Part shown: positions 25,618-35,255 of the stretch, piece after piece | Layout of the letters: each line of letters starts with the position of its first letter | Numbering within the stretch: position 1 is the first letter of the stretch | Assembly (NCBI RefSeq): GCF_963677125.1 | Contig: NZ_OY781882.1 | Location: 3,232,501 to 3,296,500 of the forward strand | DNA from: an uncultured Desulfobacter sp. | GTDB taxonomy: Bacteria; Desulfobacterota; Desulfobacteria; Desulfobacterales; Desulfobacteraceae | Direction: 5' to 3' | Length of the DNA stretch: 64,000 bases | Notes under the pieces: generated by a model | The model's input: only the letters and a program-made list of their open reading frames with translations | Told to the model about the DNA's origin: nothing | Databases searched by the model: none | Position numbers and translations under genes: made by a program

Positions 25618-26076
25618 GTGGCCCAAGTTACCTTTTACGAGAAACCCGGTTGCATTAACAACACCAAACAAAAAACATGGCTCGCTGCCGCGGGTCACGA
25701 TGTAACCGAAAAAAATATTTTGGAGACACAATGGACCCGTGAGGAACTGCTTCTTTATTTTGGAGACAGGCCTGTGGCAGACTGGTTTAACAGGACTGCA
25801 CCTTTGGTCAAATCGGGACAGGTAAACCCGGACGCTGTCAACACCGAAGAAGCCCTTGACTTAATGCTGACAAACCCGATTCTTATAAAACGCCCTCTGC
25901 TTCGTGTGGCAGATGAAAGAATGCAGGGTTTTATCGTAGATGCGGTTCATGCCTGGATCGGGCTTGATCCATCCAAAGGCAATGAAGCCGTTGTTGAAGA
26001 ACTTCGTAAGGACAACCTTGGCCTCTGTCCCATGCTGGCAAAAAATACCAGCTGTGATGAAAAGAAATTAAGCTGA
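25618..26076 (+). CDS. ArsC/Spx-fold nitrogenase-associated protein homologue
   Basis: 152 residues starting with GTG after AAGGAGG. The sequence VTFYEKPGCINNTKQKTWL, then FGDRPVADWFN, MLTNPILIKRPLL and VHAWIGL, matches the ArsC-fold family annotated as nitrogenase-associated. The redox motif reads C-x2-N rather than C-x2-C. The C-terminal 35 residues, including two cysteines, are an added tail. No nif gene is in the window, so the name should not be taken as evidence of nitrogen fixation here. Followed by an intrinsic terminator. Confidence 0.75.
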   Translation: MAQVTFYEKPGCINNTKQKTWLAAAGHDVTEKNILETQWTREELLLYFGDRPVADWFNRTAPLVKSGQVNPDAVNTEEALDLMLTNPILIKRPLLRVADERMQGFIVDAVHAWIGLDPSKGNEAVVEELRKDNLGLCPMLAKNTSCDEKKLS

Positions 26077-26110
26077 TGTCCTTTTAAAAAAACGATAAAC
26101 CATCCACAAG

Positions 26111-26139
26111 CCCGGGCAGACATTTTGCCCGGGTTTTTT
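26111..26139 (+). terminator. Intrinsic terminator
   Basis: CCCGGGCA, a short loop, then TGCCCGGG followed by six T's. A textbook plus-strand Rho-independent terminator 35 bp after the 152-codon gene, and just before the convergent cbiF stop. Confidence 0.92.
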
Positions 26140-26145
26140 AATTGA

Positions 26146-26919
26146 TCACGTCTTGCCCCGGTATCCGTGGGCAAAAGCCCGGTCGTACAAAAGTGATCTG
26201 GCATCCTGATCCGTTTCCAGAAACGGCCCCACAATGATAAGTGCCAGTCGGTTAATTCCGTTTTCAGCCATGGCCTGTGAGAGACGCTCCACAACGGTAA
26301 CAATAGTACGCTCGTCGGGATGGCTCACCTTATAGGCCACCGCCACAGGGGCTTGGGGCCCATAGGTTGCGGCCAGAATTTTTTGCACCTGTCCGGCCAT
26401 ACCGGCACTTAAGTAAATGGCCATGGACGCTTTATGAGCGGCAAGACTTTCCAAAGACTCTTTTTCCGGCACCGGGGTCCGGCCTGAAATCCGGGTGAAA
26501 ATCAGAGTCTGAGCTTGCTCCGGCACGGTGTATTCCACCTTGAGTGCGGCAGCGGCGGCAAACGCAGCAGTGACGCCCGGAATCACCTCGTAGGGGATTT
26601 CCCGCTGATCCAGCAGCATCATCTGCTCGGCAACGGCCCCGTAAAGAGAAGGATCTCCGGTGTGCAGCCGCACGACCTTGAGCCCCTTGTTCCAGGCATG
26701 GGACATGGCATCCACCATTTCCTCCAGGTGCATGCCGGCGCTGGATACGTTTTGAACCCCGTCCCCCGCCCAGGTCAACACGGCCTCGGGAACCAGAGAC
26801 CCGGCGTAGAGAATATAATCAGCCCCTTCCAGGGCTTTCATTCCCCTGACCGTGATCAGGTCCGGTGCCCCCGGCCCTGCCCCGGTAAATATAATTGGAT
26901 ATTTTTTAGTCATGTTCAT
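26146..26919 (-). CDS. cbiF: Precorrin-4 C11-methyltransferase
   Basis: 257 residues from ATG 26919, chosen because it overlaps the upstream stop in ATGA and starts just before the core YPIIFTGAGPGAPDLITVRG. Family marks: VRLHTGDPSLYGAVAEQM (about residues 85-102) and AVAYKVSHPDERT near 195. SAM-dependent C11 methylation of the corrin ring in the anaerobic pathway; also known as CobM. Converges with the small island to its left. Confidence 0.95.
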   Translation of the reverse strand: MNMTKKYPIIFTGAGPGAPDLITVRGMKALEGADYILYAGSLVPEAVLTWAGDGVQNVSSAGMHLEEMVDAMSHAWNKGLKVVRLHTGDPSLYGAVAEQMMLLDQREIPYEVIPGVTAAFAAAAALKVEYTVPEQAQTLIFTRISGRTPVPEKESLESLAAHKASMAIYLSAGMAGQVQKILAATYGPQAPVAVAYKVSHPDERTIVTVVERLSQAMAENGINRLALIIVGPFLETDQDARSLLYDRAFAHGYRGKT

Positions 26920-28139
26920 AGTGCGCTGCCTTTTTGTGCTGCGATGATCCACACGGGGTTCAACGCCTCCATACGCCGCCCCCAGGGCATATTACTGGAT
27001 TTGCTGATCTGGGCCTGTGTTATATCCACCTCAAAGCCCTTTGCTTCCAACTCCGATACGGCCAGATGCAGAGTCTCCATCAGTACGGTATTTATAACGA
27101 TTCTTCCCAAAGGATTCAAAACGTTTACCACCACATTGAGCACTTGATCCAAATCTTTGCCGGAACCGCCGATAAACACCCGGTCAGGCCTTGGCAAATC
27201 TGCCAGCCCATGGGGAAGCTGCGCCCGAACGGCGGACAGATTTTTTACCGTGAAGCGCTTAACATTGGCCTTAATCTGTTCAATACGACGTTGATTTTTT
27301 TCCACGGCATAGACAAACCCATCCGGCAAAAACAAGGTGGCCTCAATTCCCACAGCACCTGAACCTGCCCCCAGGTCCCACAAGATATTCGTTGGTCCCA
27401 ATTCCAGGGCGGCCAAAGAGAGAACGCGAACGGGCGCTTTTGTAATCAAACCCTTTTCATGGACAAACCAGTTATCAGGGGTTCCCAAACGCAAAGGAGC
27501 GCTTGGGGCAGGCAATTCCCCTTTTTGAAGCACGACCACATTAGGCTGACCAAAAATGGTTTGCGTATCTGTGTGTTCATCCATGGACGAAATTTTTTCT
27601 TCCGGAGCACCCAAATTCTCCAGCACCCACATCTGCCAGGCATAATCATGGGACGCCACCTGTTTTTTAACGGCCAAAGGATCGTTCTTCGGATCGGTGA
27701 GCACGCACAGCAAATTCTTGTCATCCATGGCCTTTGCCAGGCCCCTCATATTGTCCCGGCCGTGCAGACTCACCCAGGCCGCGTCCTGCCAGGGCAGTTT
27801 AAGCCGGGCAAAGGCGGCAGCCATACTGGTGACATTGGGATGAATGATAACCTTGTCCGGGCCCAGACGTTCGATCAACGTTTTACCAATACCAAAAAAC
27901 AATGGATCACCCGAAGCCAGCACCACCACAAGCCCCTCAACCATATACGCTTCAATGAAGTCCAGCACCCCGGATACAGGACTTGAGATCTCTTTTTTTA
28001 AGGCCGTTACATCTCCGAAATAAGACAGATGCCGTTTGCCTCCCACCAGAACAGCAGCCTTTTCAATCAAAGCCAGATGGAATCCAGTAAGATCTGTGAT
28101 GCTAAGCCCCATTCCGATGACATGAATCGCTTCATCCAT
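26916..28139 (-). CDS. cobL: Precorrin-6Y C5,15-methyltransferase (decarboxylating), CbiE-CbiT fusion
   Basis: 407 residues from ATG 28139, preceded by AGGGGAAA; an earlier in-frame ATG at 28190 would only add a non-family extension. Residues 1-205 are the CbiE methyltransferase (IHVIGMGLSITDLTGFH, VVLASGDPLFFGIG). Residues about 210-407 are the CbiT Rossmann domain (LWDLGAGSGAVGIEATLFLP, PDRVFIGGSG). It methylates C5 and C15 and decarboxylates the C12 acetate. Probably the first gene of the left cobalamin cluster; no riboswitch is seen in the 66 bp to its neighbour. Confidence 0.95.
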   Translation of the reverse strand: MDEAIHVIGMGLSITDLTGFHLALIEKAAVLVGGKRHLSYFGDVTALKKEISSPVSGVLDFIEAYMVEGLVVVLASGDPLFFGIGKTLIERLGPDKVIIHPNVTSMAAAFARLKLPWQDAAWVSLHGRDNMRGLAKAMDDKNLLCVLTDPKNDPLAVKKQVASHDYAWQMWVLENLGAPEEKISSMDEHTDTQTIFGQPNVVVLQKGELPAPSAPLRLGTPDNWFVHEKGLITKAPVRVLSLAALELGPTNILWDLGAGSGAVGIEATLFLPDGFVYAVEKNQRRIEQIKANVKRFTVKNLSAVRAQLPHGLADLPRPDRVFIGGSGKDLDQVLNVVVNVLNPLGRIVINTVLMETLHLAVSELEAKGFEVDITQAQISKSSNMPWGRRMEALNPVWIIAAQKGSAL

Positions 28140-28205
28140 GGTTTTATTTTCCCCTGGGAGAATCAAAGGCAATGGCCCTTTGGAAAACATAAAAACAAAC
28201 CGCTC

Positions 28206-28802
28206 CTATTTGCCTTTTTTAGCTTTGCTTCGATTATACCACGGCTGATGACTGTACAGTTTCTCGAAACATTCCTCACAAAGCCCATGGCTGAAATGCG
28301 CGTAGGAGTATTTTTCGATATATGCTTCCAACTTTTGCCACAATCCTTCATCATCATCCCGGACTTTCTTGCAGCTTGCGCATATGGGTATCAGCCCCCT
28401 CAGGGTTTTGATCTCCACATGTGTTTTAACCCGCGCCAACAATTCAGGGGTTCGAAACGGTTTGGTAATATAGTCAGTTCCACCAACCTCAAACCCCTTG
28501 ACAATGTCTTCGGTTTCAGTTTTCGCGGTTAAAAAAATAACGGGAATATGCATCATTTGTTTATTCGCTTTTATCCGCTCACAGACTTCATATCCGTTAA
28601 GACCAGGCATCATAACATCCAGCATAACCAAGTCAAAATTTTTATTGTTCAACCAGTCAAGCGCTTTTTCACCATCGGTGGCAAATTCCACTTGATAACC
28701 GTTTTGTTTCAGTATGCTACCCAAAAGTTGGATATTCTTGGGTTCATCATCAACAATCAGAATCGAAAAACCCTCTAACTCACCGGCTGTTTTTATATTC
28801 AT
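28206..28802 (-). CDS. Response regulator with Cys-rich C-terminal tail
   Basis: 198 residues. Receiver domain (about residues 10-130): ILIVDDEPKNIQLL, phospho-acceptor Asp in FDLVMLDVMMPGLNGYEV, and KPF. The C-terminal 60 residues contain ICASCKKVRDDDEGLW and HFSHGLCEECFEKLY, a CxxC...H...CxxC pattern that suggests a zinc-binding module seen after some receiver domains. No DNA-binding domain is visible, so the output is protein-protein or unknown. The start overlaps the kinase stop (ATGA), pairing it with the kinase at 28799-30712. Confidence 0.88.
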   Translation of the reverse strand: MNIKTAGELEGFSILIVDDEPKNIQLLGSILKQNGYQVEFATDGEKALDWLNNKNFDLVMLDVMMPGLNGYEVCERIKANKQMMHIPVIFLTAKTETEDIVKGFEVGGTDYITKPFRTPELLARVKTHVEIKTLRGLIPICASCKKVRDDDEGLWQKLEAYIEKYSYAHFSHGLCEECFEKLYSHQPWYNRSKAKKGK

Positions 28803-30712
28803 TTCATCTCTTTCGTTAGCTGTTCAACGATTTTGGGAAATGCGTCTATAAAAGACCGCATACCGTTAATATTAAAACTGTCTACATAACTTATAAGTTC
28901 GTTGCCATACGCCTCAAGATATATAAAATTATACCGGCTACCCAAATTTTTCAATTCCAGCCCAAATGATTTTACATCATCCACCGGTAAACGGTCTTTT
29001 ATTTCTTTCCACAAAATTAGATAGTCCGAACAAAGGATCTTTTGAATTTCAGGCAACTTGATTGCCAATTCATCAGATAGACCATCCAAAGGATTGCGGC
29101 TTAACAAATCCGGACCTTTGTCTTCTTCAACGGCCCCTTTTTCAATAGTATTTTCATATTCAATATCTTTTAAGACAATGGAGAATACGCTGCCTAAACC
29201 CATGGCGCTTTGAACGAAAATACGACCGTTCATCATTTCAACCAGGCGTTTTGAAATCGCAAGTCCAAGTCCAGTACCGCCAAAACGGGAATGATCCTGT
29301 CCCGTCTGTTGTCTGAACGCATCAAAAATCGATGCCATCTCGTTTTCATGAATTCCAATGCCGGTATCCTCTATTGTCAACTTCAAATCGATCATATTTT
29401 CTTTTTGACCTACAACATCCGCGGACATTCGGACATAACCGGATTGGGTAAACTTAACTGCGTTCCCTACAATATTAAACATGACCTGACGCAGGCGGAT
29501 TTCATCCAGACAGAGTGTCGCCGGTAAATCATTGCTGATATCAGCCTTAAAAACAATGTCTCTTTTTGCCACCTCTGCCTCAAAAATTTGCCGGACTTCA
29601 GCCAGAAGCGTTCTTAAATCAATGAACGTATAATTTATTTCCAATTTACCAGATTCGATTTTTGACATATCCAGGATATCATTAATCAGCATCAACAGGC
29701 TTTTTCCGGCTTGTTTAATGGCAGACAAATAGCTTTTTTGCTGTTCGTCTTTAATTAATCCAGACAGCAGTTCACTAAAGCCGGTCACTGCATTCAACGG
29801 GGTGCGTATTTCATGGCTCATGTTTGCCAGAAAAGCGCTTTTTGCCTGATTGGCCTTGTCGGCCTCAATTTTTGCATAGAAGAGTTCTTCTATGCGATCC
29901 TCCAATTCCCAATGCATGTCGCTCAGCTTATCTGTTGTGCTGTTAATGGCTTCAGCGATTCGGCTTAATTCGTCATTACCGGTAATCGGCAGCTTTTCAG
30001 AAAAGTCGCCTCTTCCGATCTTTTCCATGGAACGATGAAGATCCCCCAAGGAAACCTTCAGCCTTAACAGGAAAGTAATCAGAATCGTCGAAACGATCAA
30101 AACAATTGCCAATACAAGGAGTGTAAATTGATAATACAAAATTTTCAGTCGTTCGGATTTTTTTGCATCCAGAATGGAGATCAGTTTGCTCAGCCTGACT
30201 TCAAATTCGGATTCAAGAAAGTCCTTGGCTGTAATTATATCATTTCGTACAACCAGAAGGTCATGATCTTTAGAATCGAAATACTGATATATCAATCCGT
30301 CCCGTGAGCGTTTTTCCTGTTTCATCATTTCTGATAGATGTTTTTTAACCCGGGTCGTTTTCTGATAGGTAAATATCCAGAAGGTATTCATGGCTTCCAG
30401 GATGCTGATTTGTTCCTGGGTGACCAGCAGAGAATGAATAATTGGAGACGCATTGAGTACCTTCAGTTTGTCCTGAAACCGATCATGGTTCTGACACCAT
30501 TGCAGATAGGCGCTGTCCAGTCCATCGGCCACGAGCAACTCTGTTGTATGAATCTGCAAGTTTTTAAGCGAGTTGATGGTCTCCTGACAGATGACACCGG
30601 CTCGGTTCAAATTATTGATTTTGAAAAGCATAAGAAGAACGACACCAAGGATCGTTATAGAAGCCAATATAACGGTGAATATCGTGATCAGGAAACGGGT
30701 GTTAAGTCGCAT
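28799..30712 (-). CDS. Membrane sensor histidine kinase
   Basis: 637 residues from ATG 30712 (MRLNTRFLIT); an earlier ATG at 30784 lies inside the upstream binding-protein gene. TM1 about residues 8-30, a helical periplasmic sensor of roughly 165 residues, TM2 near 195-215, HAMP, a coiled coil, HisKA with MSHEIRTPLNAVTG, HATPase (DTGIGI, GTGLGLAISKRL), and a C-terminal helical region of about 110 residues that is not a receiver and may be an Hpt-like or inhibitory helix bundle. Downstream of a family-1 solute-binding protein and upstream of a response regulator, suggesting periplasmic protein-mediated sensing. Confidence 0.88.
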   Translation of the reverse strand: MRLNTRFLITIFTVILASITILGVVLLMLFKINNLNRAGVICQETINSLKNLQIHTTELLVADGLDSAYLQWCQNHDRFQDKLKVLNASPIIHSLLVTQEQISILEAMNTFWIFTYQKTTRVKKHLSEMMKQEKRSRDGLIYQYFDSKDHDLLVVRNDIITAKDFLESEFEVRLSKLISILDAKKSERLKILYYQFTLLVLAIVLIVSTILITFLLRLKVSLGDLHRSMEKIGRGDFSEKLPITGNDELSRIAEAINSTTDKLSDMHWELEDRIEELFYAKIEADKANQAKSAFLANMSHEIRTPLNAVTGFSELLSGLIKDEQQKSYLSAIKQAGKSLLMLINDILDMSKIESGKLEINYTFIDLRTLLAEVRQIFEAEVAKRDIVFKADISNDLPATLCLDEIRLRQVMFNIVGNAVKFTQSGYVRMSADVVGQKENMIDLKLTIEDTGIGIHENEMASIFDAFRQQTGQDHSRFGGTGLGLAISKRLVEMMNGRIFVQSAMGLGSVFSIVLKDIEYENTIEKGAVEEDKGPDLLSRNPLDGLSDELAIKLPEIQKILCSDYLILWKEIKDRLPVDDVKSFGLELKNLGSRYNFIYLEAYGNELISYVDSFNINGMRSFIDAFPKIVEQLTKEMK

Positions 30713-30722
30713 AATTGAAATA

Positions 30723-32024
30723 TTATATGTCGGATGACCAATATTGGTCCGCGATTTCCTGGAGTTCCGCCAGAATCTCGTCAAGGGAATCCGGGTTCAT
30801 CATAAACTCACCCAGTTTTTCAACGGCCGGTGTCCCGACTTCCACGGGTGTGGCTTCCCAGAATCGATTAAGCACCCTGAACTTTTCATTTCTGATGGTC
30901 GCAATCAGCTTCTCTTTAACCGGGGGCAAATTTTCGGTAGACACGTTGGAATTTCCCGGATATGTGGCGTGAATACGGGTGAAATACGCCGCGCCCGCCT
31001 GCCCCATCCACCAATCGGCAATCTTTACGGCGGCGTCAGGGTTTCGACCATTTTGAGACGTAAAAATCGGCGCCACTTCAAATACAATGTTCCTGCCGGC
31101 CTCTGGATTATGGGATGGCAGAATAAAGGCACCAATGCTGTCCGAATTGACACCGTGTGCTCTCAGGACACTTTGATAGTACCAGGTTCCACAAAGAACC
31201 ATACCATGTTTTTTTTCTTGCCACAGGTAGCCGCCGTTGGACATCATATTGGCCGACGGATCGGAAAAATAGCTATTGTTAATCATCTCTTGCCAGACGG
31301 TGAAGGCTTTTCGGATCCTTGGATCAGTATATTTGACCATTCCCCGGCAAAGTTTTTCATAAAGATCCGGATCTTGGCCTATAATCATCTCTTCAAACCA
31401 GATAAACGCGGGCCATTTATATTGAATAGTAGACAGAATAGGCGTAATGCCGGCCGCTTTTAGTGTATCGCAAACATGGATAAACTCAGTCCAATTCGCG
31501 GGTTCTTTTAATTCCAGCTGCTTAAAGATATCCTTGTTGTACCAGACAGGCCAGTAGTCGATGCCATATGGGAAACCATACATTTTCCCGTCGAGGGTAA
31601 ATGCATCGCGAAGCCCCTTTGGATATTCATCCCAATGCTTTTTCCAGAGCGCAGACAGATCGCCGACCAGATTCCGGTCTACCAGTTCCTTAACCCGGTA
31701 AGTTGACCACCAGGTGAACAGATCAGGGGCTTGGGCTGTTGGCAGCGTCGCCTTCATCTGATGAATATACAATTCGGTTGTATCCGAGGGAATTGCTTTG
31801 ATCCCAATACCGATTTCCGAGAATGCCCGTTCCCCCATCCGTGTAAAATTTTCCTGAAAGGTAGGTACCCACCCCTTGTCATGGGCCAGCGTCACTGTAC
31901 CAGCCTGTGCAGAGTCACTCTCCTGTTGATTTTCCTTATTGATCAACCGGGGTAAAAAAATAGTCCCCACTCCCGTTATCAACAGCACCAGCACAATCAT
32001 GATAATACGGTTTCTTTCTTTCAT
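30723..32024 (-). CDS. Extracellular solute-binding protein, family 1
   Basis: 433 residues with an N-terminal hydrophobic signal or anchor (about 7-25), then a type-1 binding fold typical of carbohydrate ABC binding proteins: DLFTWWSTYRVKELVD, YGFPYGIDYWPVWYNKDIFK, AGITPILS, GTWYYQSVLR. No lipobox Cys. No ABC permease or ATPase is encoded nearby; instead a histidine kinase follows immediately (10 bp), so it may present a ligand to that kinase rather than to a transporter. Ligand unknown, possibly a sugar. Confidence 0.88.
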   Translation of the reverse strand: MKERNRIIMIVLVLLITGVGTIFLPRLINKENQQESDSAQAGTVTLAHDKGWVPTFQENFTRMGERAFSEIGIGIKAIPSDTTELYIHQMKATLPTAQAPDLFTWWSTYRVKELVDRNLVGDLSALWKKHWDEYPKGLRDAFTLDGKMYGFPYGIDYWPVWYNKDIFKQLELKEPANWTEFIHVCDTLKAAGITPILSTIQYKWPAFIWFEEMIIGQDPDLYEKLCRGMVKYTDPRIRKAFTVWQEMINNSYFSDPSANMMSNGGYLWQEKKHGMVLCGTWYYQSVLRAHGVNSDSIGAFILPSHNPEAGRNIVFEVAPIFTSQNGRNPDAAVKIADWWMGQAGAAYFTRIHATYPGNSNVSTENLPPVKEKLIATIRNEKFRVLNRFWEATPVEVGTPAVEKLGEFMMNPDSLDEILAELQEIADQYWSSDI

Positions 32025-32084
32025 ATATATCTCCGAAAATCCCTAGTGCGAATATTGGTGAAGCCCATACGTTACAGCACTTTG

Positions 32085-32945
32085 TCAGTCACTTTGAAGC
32101 AGTGACCTTTTATATATATGTTTAAATTTTTCCAGCTGCATAAACCAATCTTGGGGTATTTTCCCCCGACCGTAATATTTTTCTAAAATTTCAATATATT
32201 TTCCGTTTTCTATAATAATTTTTAACCCGTTGGTATATTTCGCCCCCAACTCTTTTCCGCCTGGGAAGTGCTTATCGATCATGACGGTCACAGGAGTCGC
32301 CGTTCCCTTAATTTCAAAGTTCGAGAAATTTTCGGCATCGTCTGGAAATATCTTGTTGATTGTATAAATTCCGCTTAATTTGAGCACGCTGCACAAATCA
32401 ATTCTCCCATTTTTCAGCATTTTAATCATAGAATCTTCCGAATTCAGCTTCACCACTTTGATGCCGTTTTTCTCAAAGAATGATACATCGTCGAGTGCCC
32501 CCCTTATGACACCGAGTGTATATCCCTTAATATCACCCAGTCCCCTGTAGGTGATCTCTTTTTCGTGATGAGGTTTATAGTAGAAAAAAGCCAGCCGGCA
32601 AACAGCAATTGGAATGACGGCGCAAAATTCCTGTCCGGCCAACATTTCCGGAGTTCCCACATGGTTACTCGTTAGATTTCTTCTGACTCTTTTTAATGGA
32701 GAAATCTTGATAACGCTTTTCACGCCGATCTCTTTTGATATGGCATGAAGCACCTCGCCTCCCATTCCATCGTCAGGCATATGCGCGGACCAGAAGGGAG
32801 GTGTTTCGCTTGAACCGAATTCAATGATTTGTTCATCGGCAAGAGCCGGAAATGGTGCGCCGAATATAATGTACAAAAGCACCGGAATCGTCCCTGCAAT
32901 TTTCATATTTTTCAAGATCGTTTTCTCCATTTCACCCATTGTCAT
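32085..32945 (-). CDS. Periplasmic amino-acid-type binding protein (family 3-like)
   Basis: 286 residues with a signal peptide (hydrophobic run about residues 18-35 ending ALA) and a type-2 periplasmic binding fold: an early EFGSSETPPFWSAHMPDDGMGGEVLHAIS, a hinge segment DIKGYTLGVIRGA, KMLKNGRIDLCSV, and a C-terminal KIIIENGKYIEILEKYYG. Related to the other three type-2 binding proteins of this region. Start uncertain: ATG at 32945 is followed by a second good ribosome site (GGAG) and a TTG. No permease nearby. Confidence 0.82.
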   Translation of the reverse strand: MTMGEMEKTILKNMKIAGTIPVLLYIIFGAPFPALADEQIIEFGSSETPPFWSAHMPDDGMGGEVLHAISKEIGVKSVIKISPLKRVRRNLTSNHVGTPEMLAGQEFCAVIPIAVCRLAFFYYKPHHEKEITYRGLGDIKGYTLGVIRGALDDVSFFEKNGIKVVKLNSEDSMIKMLKNGRIDLCSVLKLSGIYTINKIFPDDAENFSNFEIKGTATPVTVMIDKHFPGGKELGAKYTNGLKIIIENGKYIEILEKYYGRGKIPQDWFMQLEKFKHIYKRSLLQSD

Positions 32946-33002
32946 ACAGTGCGGGGCTTCGTATCGGCCGTAAAAATTTTCTTGATGCGACCGAAATAGT
33001 GA

Positions 33003-33803
33003 TCAAAGGCCGCCATACTTTTCTATGAGTTCGGAATATTTGCCGCTTTGTTTGATTATTTGAAACCCTTTGGTAAACGATTGGAAAATCTCTTCGTACC
33101 GAGGATGCTTCTGATTAAATATAATCGAAAAAGGAGTCTTCCATGGCGAACCCGCCATTTTAGCAAAATCATTTTTCTCTTCCGAGAAATGCTTTCGGAT
33201 AAACCATTCGCCGCAAGTATCGTCCACGGCCAAAAAATCTATCTTTCCATCCCGCAGCATTGTAAACAGAGAAGCAAGGTTATCGCCCGTTACGGTTTTG
33301 ATCCCCGCATGTTCATAGGCTGTGGCATCCTCCCCTGCCAAGGCCCCATAGGTATATCCTTTCAATCTATCCAATTGCCCATCCCACCCCAATCCCGTTT
33401 TATGGTTGGGTCTGTAATAAAAGTATCGTCCCTCCATGATGTAGCACGGCACGACTTTAAGCTGTTTCAGCTGATCTTTCGTGAAGTCACTTTCCTCTCC
33501 AACCATTGCGGCTGAGTTATCCTGAATCAAGGAGTAAACCGCCAGACTTTTCACAACCTGATTTTCAACCATCACTGCAACGCCTGCCGCCAAAAAAGCC
33601 GCCTGGATAATTTCCGGACAAAGTCCCATGTTCGGCATATCAAAGGTCGTTAACGGCGGATATTCATAAATGACTATTTTGGTGGTCCCTTCGGATTCGA
33701 ACAATTGGGGCGTCAACCGTGGTCCGGTCGCCCAAACCGTGTTTAGAGACACGAGCAAAATGACTGATAGCATGGATATGGCTATTGATACCTTGCATTT
33801 CAT
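33003..33803 (-). CDS. Periplasmic amino-acid-type binding protein (family 3-like)
   Basis: 266 residues. Signal peptide MKCKVSIAISMLSVILLV...VWA. Type-2 binding fold: IVIYEYPPLTTFDMPNMGLCPEIIQAAFL, RLKGYTYGALAGEDAT, MLRDGKIDFLAVDD, and the end QIIKQSGKYSELIEKYGG. About 57 bp separates it from the next family member, so tandem duplication plus divergence is likely. Ligand unknown. Confidence 0.85.
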   Translation of the reverse strand: MKCKVSIAISMLSVILLVSLNTVWATGPRLTPQLFESEGTTKIVIYEYPPLTTFDMPNMGLCPEIIQAAFLAAGVAVMVENQVVKSLAVYSLIQDNSAAMVGEESDFTKDQLKQLKVVPCYIMEGRYFYYRPNHKTGLGWDGQLDRLKGYTYGALAGEDATAYEHAGIKTVTGDNLASLFTMLRDGKIDFLAVDDTCGEWFIRKHFSEEKNDFAKMAGSPWKTPFSIIFNQKHPRYEEIFQSFTKGFQIIKQSGKYSELIEKYGGL

Positions 33804-33832
33804 GACAATATATTCCTTTTCCTTAATTCCGG

Positions 33833-35200
33833 TTATTGGGCCCGGTACGCTTTTGAGACGAACGAATCAATCACAGCCGAACTGGACAGAGTTGTCAGTC
33901 TGTCCCAAATATCAATATGATAATCAAACGGATAAGTTTGCGTCAGCATAATGGTGATTTTTTCTTCCCGGGGGTCAATGCTGAATCGTGTAGAATAAAT
34001 TCCAGCCCATTCATATATGCCGATGCTGCCGCTGTCCACATCGTGGCCGCGCTCCATTTCAATGGCAAAGCCGAGCCCGAATTTCCACCCTTTGCTATGA
34101 ATAAACGTCGCGTCCAGGGCATCGATGTGATTCGTTGCGGTCATCAGTTCCACGGTCTTTGGGCCCAGGAGGCGAACCCCGTCAAGATCGCCTTGGTTCA
34201 AGAGCATCTGGCAGAATCTGAAATAATCATAGGCCGTTGAAATCAATCCACCTCCCCCCGAATAGTAAGTTTTTGAACCGTTGTAGGGATAACTGGCCGA
34301 GTAGATAAATGTCCCTTCTCTTTTAGGGCCGTCGGTTATTTTTCGTAGATTACCCATCCCGTCGGTGATCCACAGTGCGGATAAGCGATGTAATTTATCC
34401 TCAGGCGGATAAAAATATGTATCGGTCATTTTCAGCGGTTTAAATATATATTCCCGAAAATAATCATTTAAATTCATTCCCGAAACGATCTCGACCACGC
34501 GTCCCAGCACATCGGTTGACAGACCGTATTCAAAAGCTTCGCCCGGATGGTTGTAAAGCGGCATCCGGCCCAATTTCCTGACCATTTCGCCTATTGTTCC
34601 CTCGGTTTCGCTGACACCGTCGTAAATACCGGCACTTTCATACAAACGGGCCAGTTGTTGATGCTTTGGATCCGGAAACCAGCTCGCCATGAATCGATAG
34701 GAAATTCCCGAGGTATTGGTAAGCAGGTGGCGTATGGTTATCTCCCGTTTTGCAGGAACCAGGCGATATGGTGGATCAGCCTCTTCGGGCAGCATTTCCA
34801 GCACCTTGGGCCTGGCGAATTCCGGAATGTATTTGGCCACTGGATCGGAAAGCAGAATGCGTCCCTGTTCATAGAGTTGCATCACCGCCACACAAGTAAC
34901 CGGTTTGGTAAAGGAAGCGATTCTGATCAGACTGTTTTTCCGCATGGGTTTGCCGACATCGGCCACCCCGAATGCCTCAAAATAAGCAGGCTTACCCTTT
35001 CGCGCAATCAAAACGATTGAGCCGCCAATCTTGTTCTCATCGACAAGGCGGCTCATCAGTTTATCGATATGTTTTAAACGGTTGGAGGATAGACCAATGC
35101 TTTCCGGCGATACCGTGTGCGGCAAGTTCTGGCCGAAAACCGGCAACGTAAATAATATGATACAAAAAAGGATTGAAACAACCTGGTGACAGATTCGCAT
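33833..35200 (-). CDS. Serine hydrolase, class C beta-lactamase-like
   Basis: 455 residues from ATG 35200, chosen for AAGGAG upstream and because it opens a signal peptide (MRICHQVVSILFCIILFTLP). Penicillin-binding/beta-lactamase class C fold: catalytic S-x-x-K in RIASFTKPVTC, the Y-containing motif near EYGLSTDVLG, and a Gly-rich YSGGGGLIS block near the third motif. Exported. Family members cleave peptides, esters or act as non-lytic peptidases; the substrate is unknown. Flanked on both sides by binding-protein genes, so it may process the ligand that they sense. Confidence 0.87.
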   Translation of the reverse strand: MRICHQVVSILFCIILFTLPVFGQNLPHTVSPESIGLSSNRLKHIDKLMSRLVDENKIGGSIVLIARKGKPAYFEAFGVADVGKPMRKNSLIRIASFTKPVTCVAVMQLYEQGRILLSDPVAKYIPEFARPKVLEMLPEEADPPYRLVPAKREITIRHLLTNTSGISYRFMASWFPDPKHQQLARLYESAGIYDGVSETEGTIGEMVRKLGRMPLYNHPGEAFEYGLSTDVLGRVVEIVSGMNLNDYFREYIFKPLKMTDTYFYPPEDKLHRLSALWITDGMGNLRKITDGPKREGTFIYSASYPYNGSKTYYSGGGGLISTAYDYFRFCQMLLNQGDLDGVRLLGPKTVELMTATNHIDALDATFIHSKGWKFGLGFAIEMERGHDVDSGSIGIYEWAGIYSTRFSIDPREEKITIMLTQTYPFDYHIDIWDRLTTLSSSAVIDSFVSKAYRAQ

Positions 35201-35255
35201 GCGCCGTTCTCCTTTGTCCACAGTTTCAATGACGATAGTCATGGACCTGAACAAT

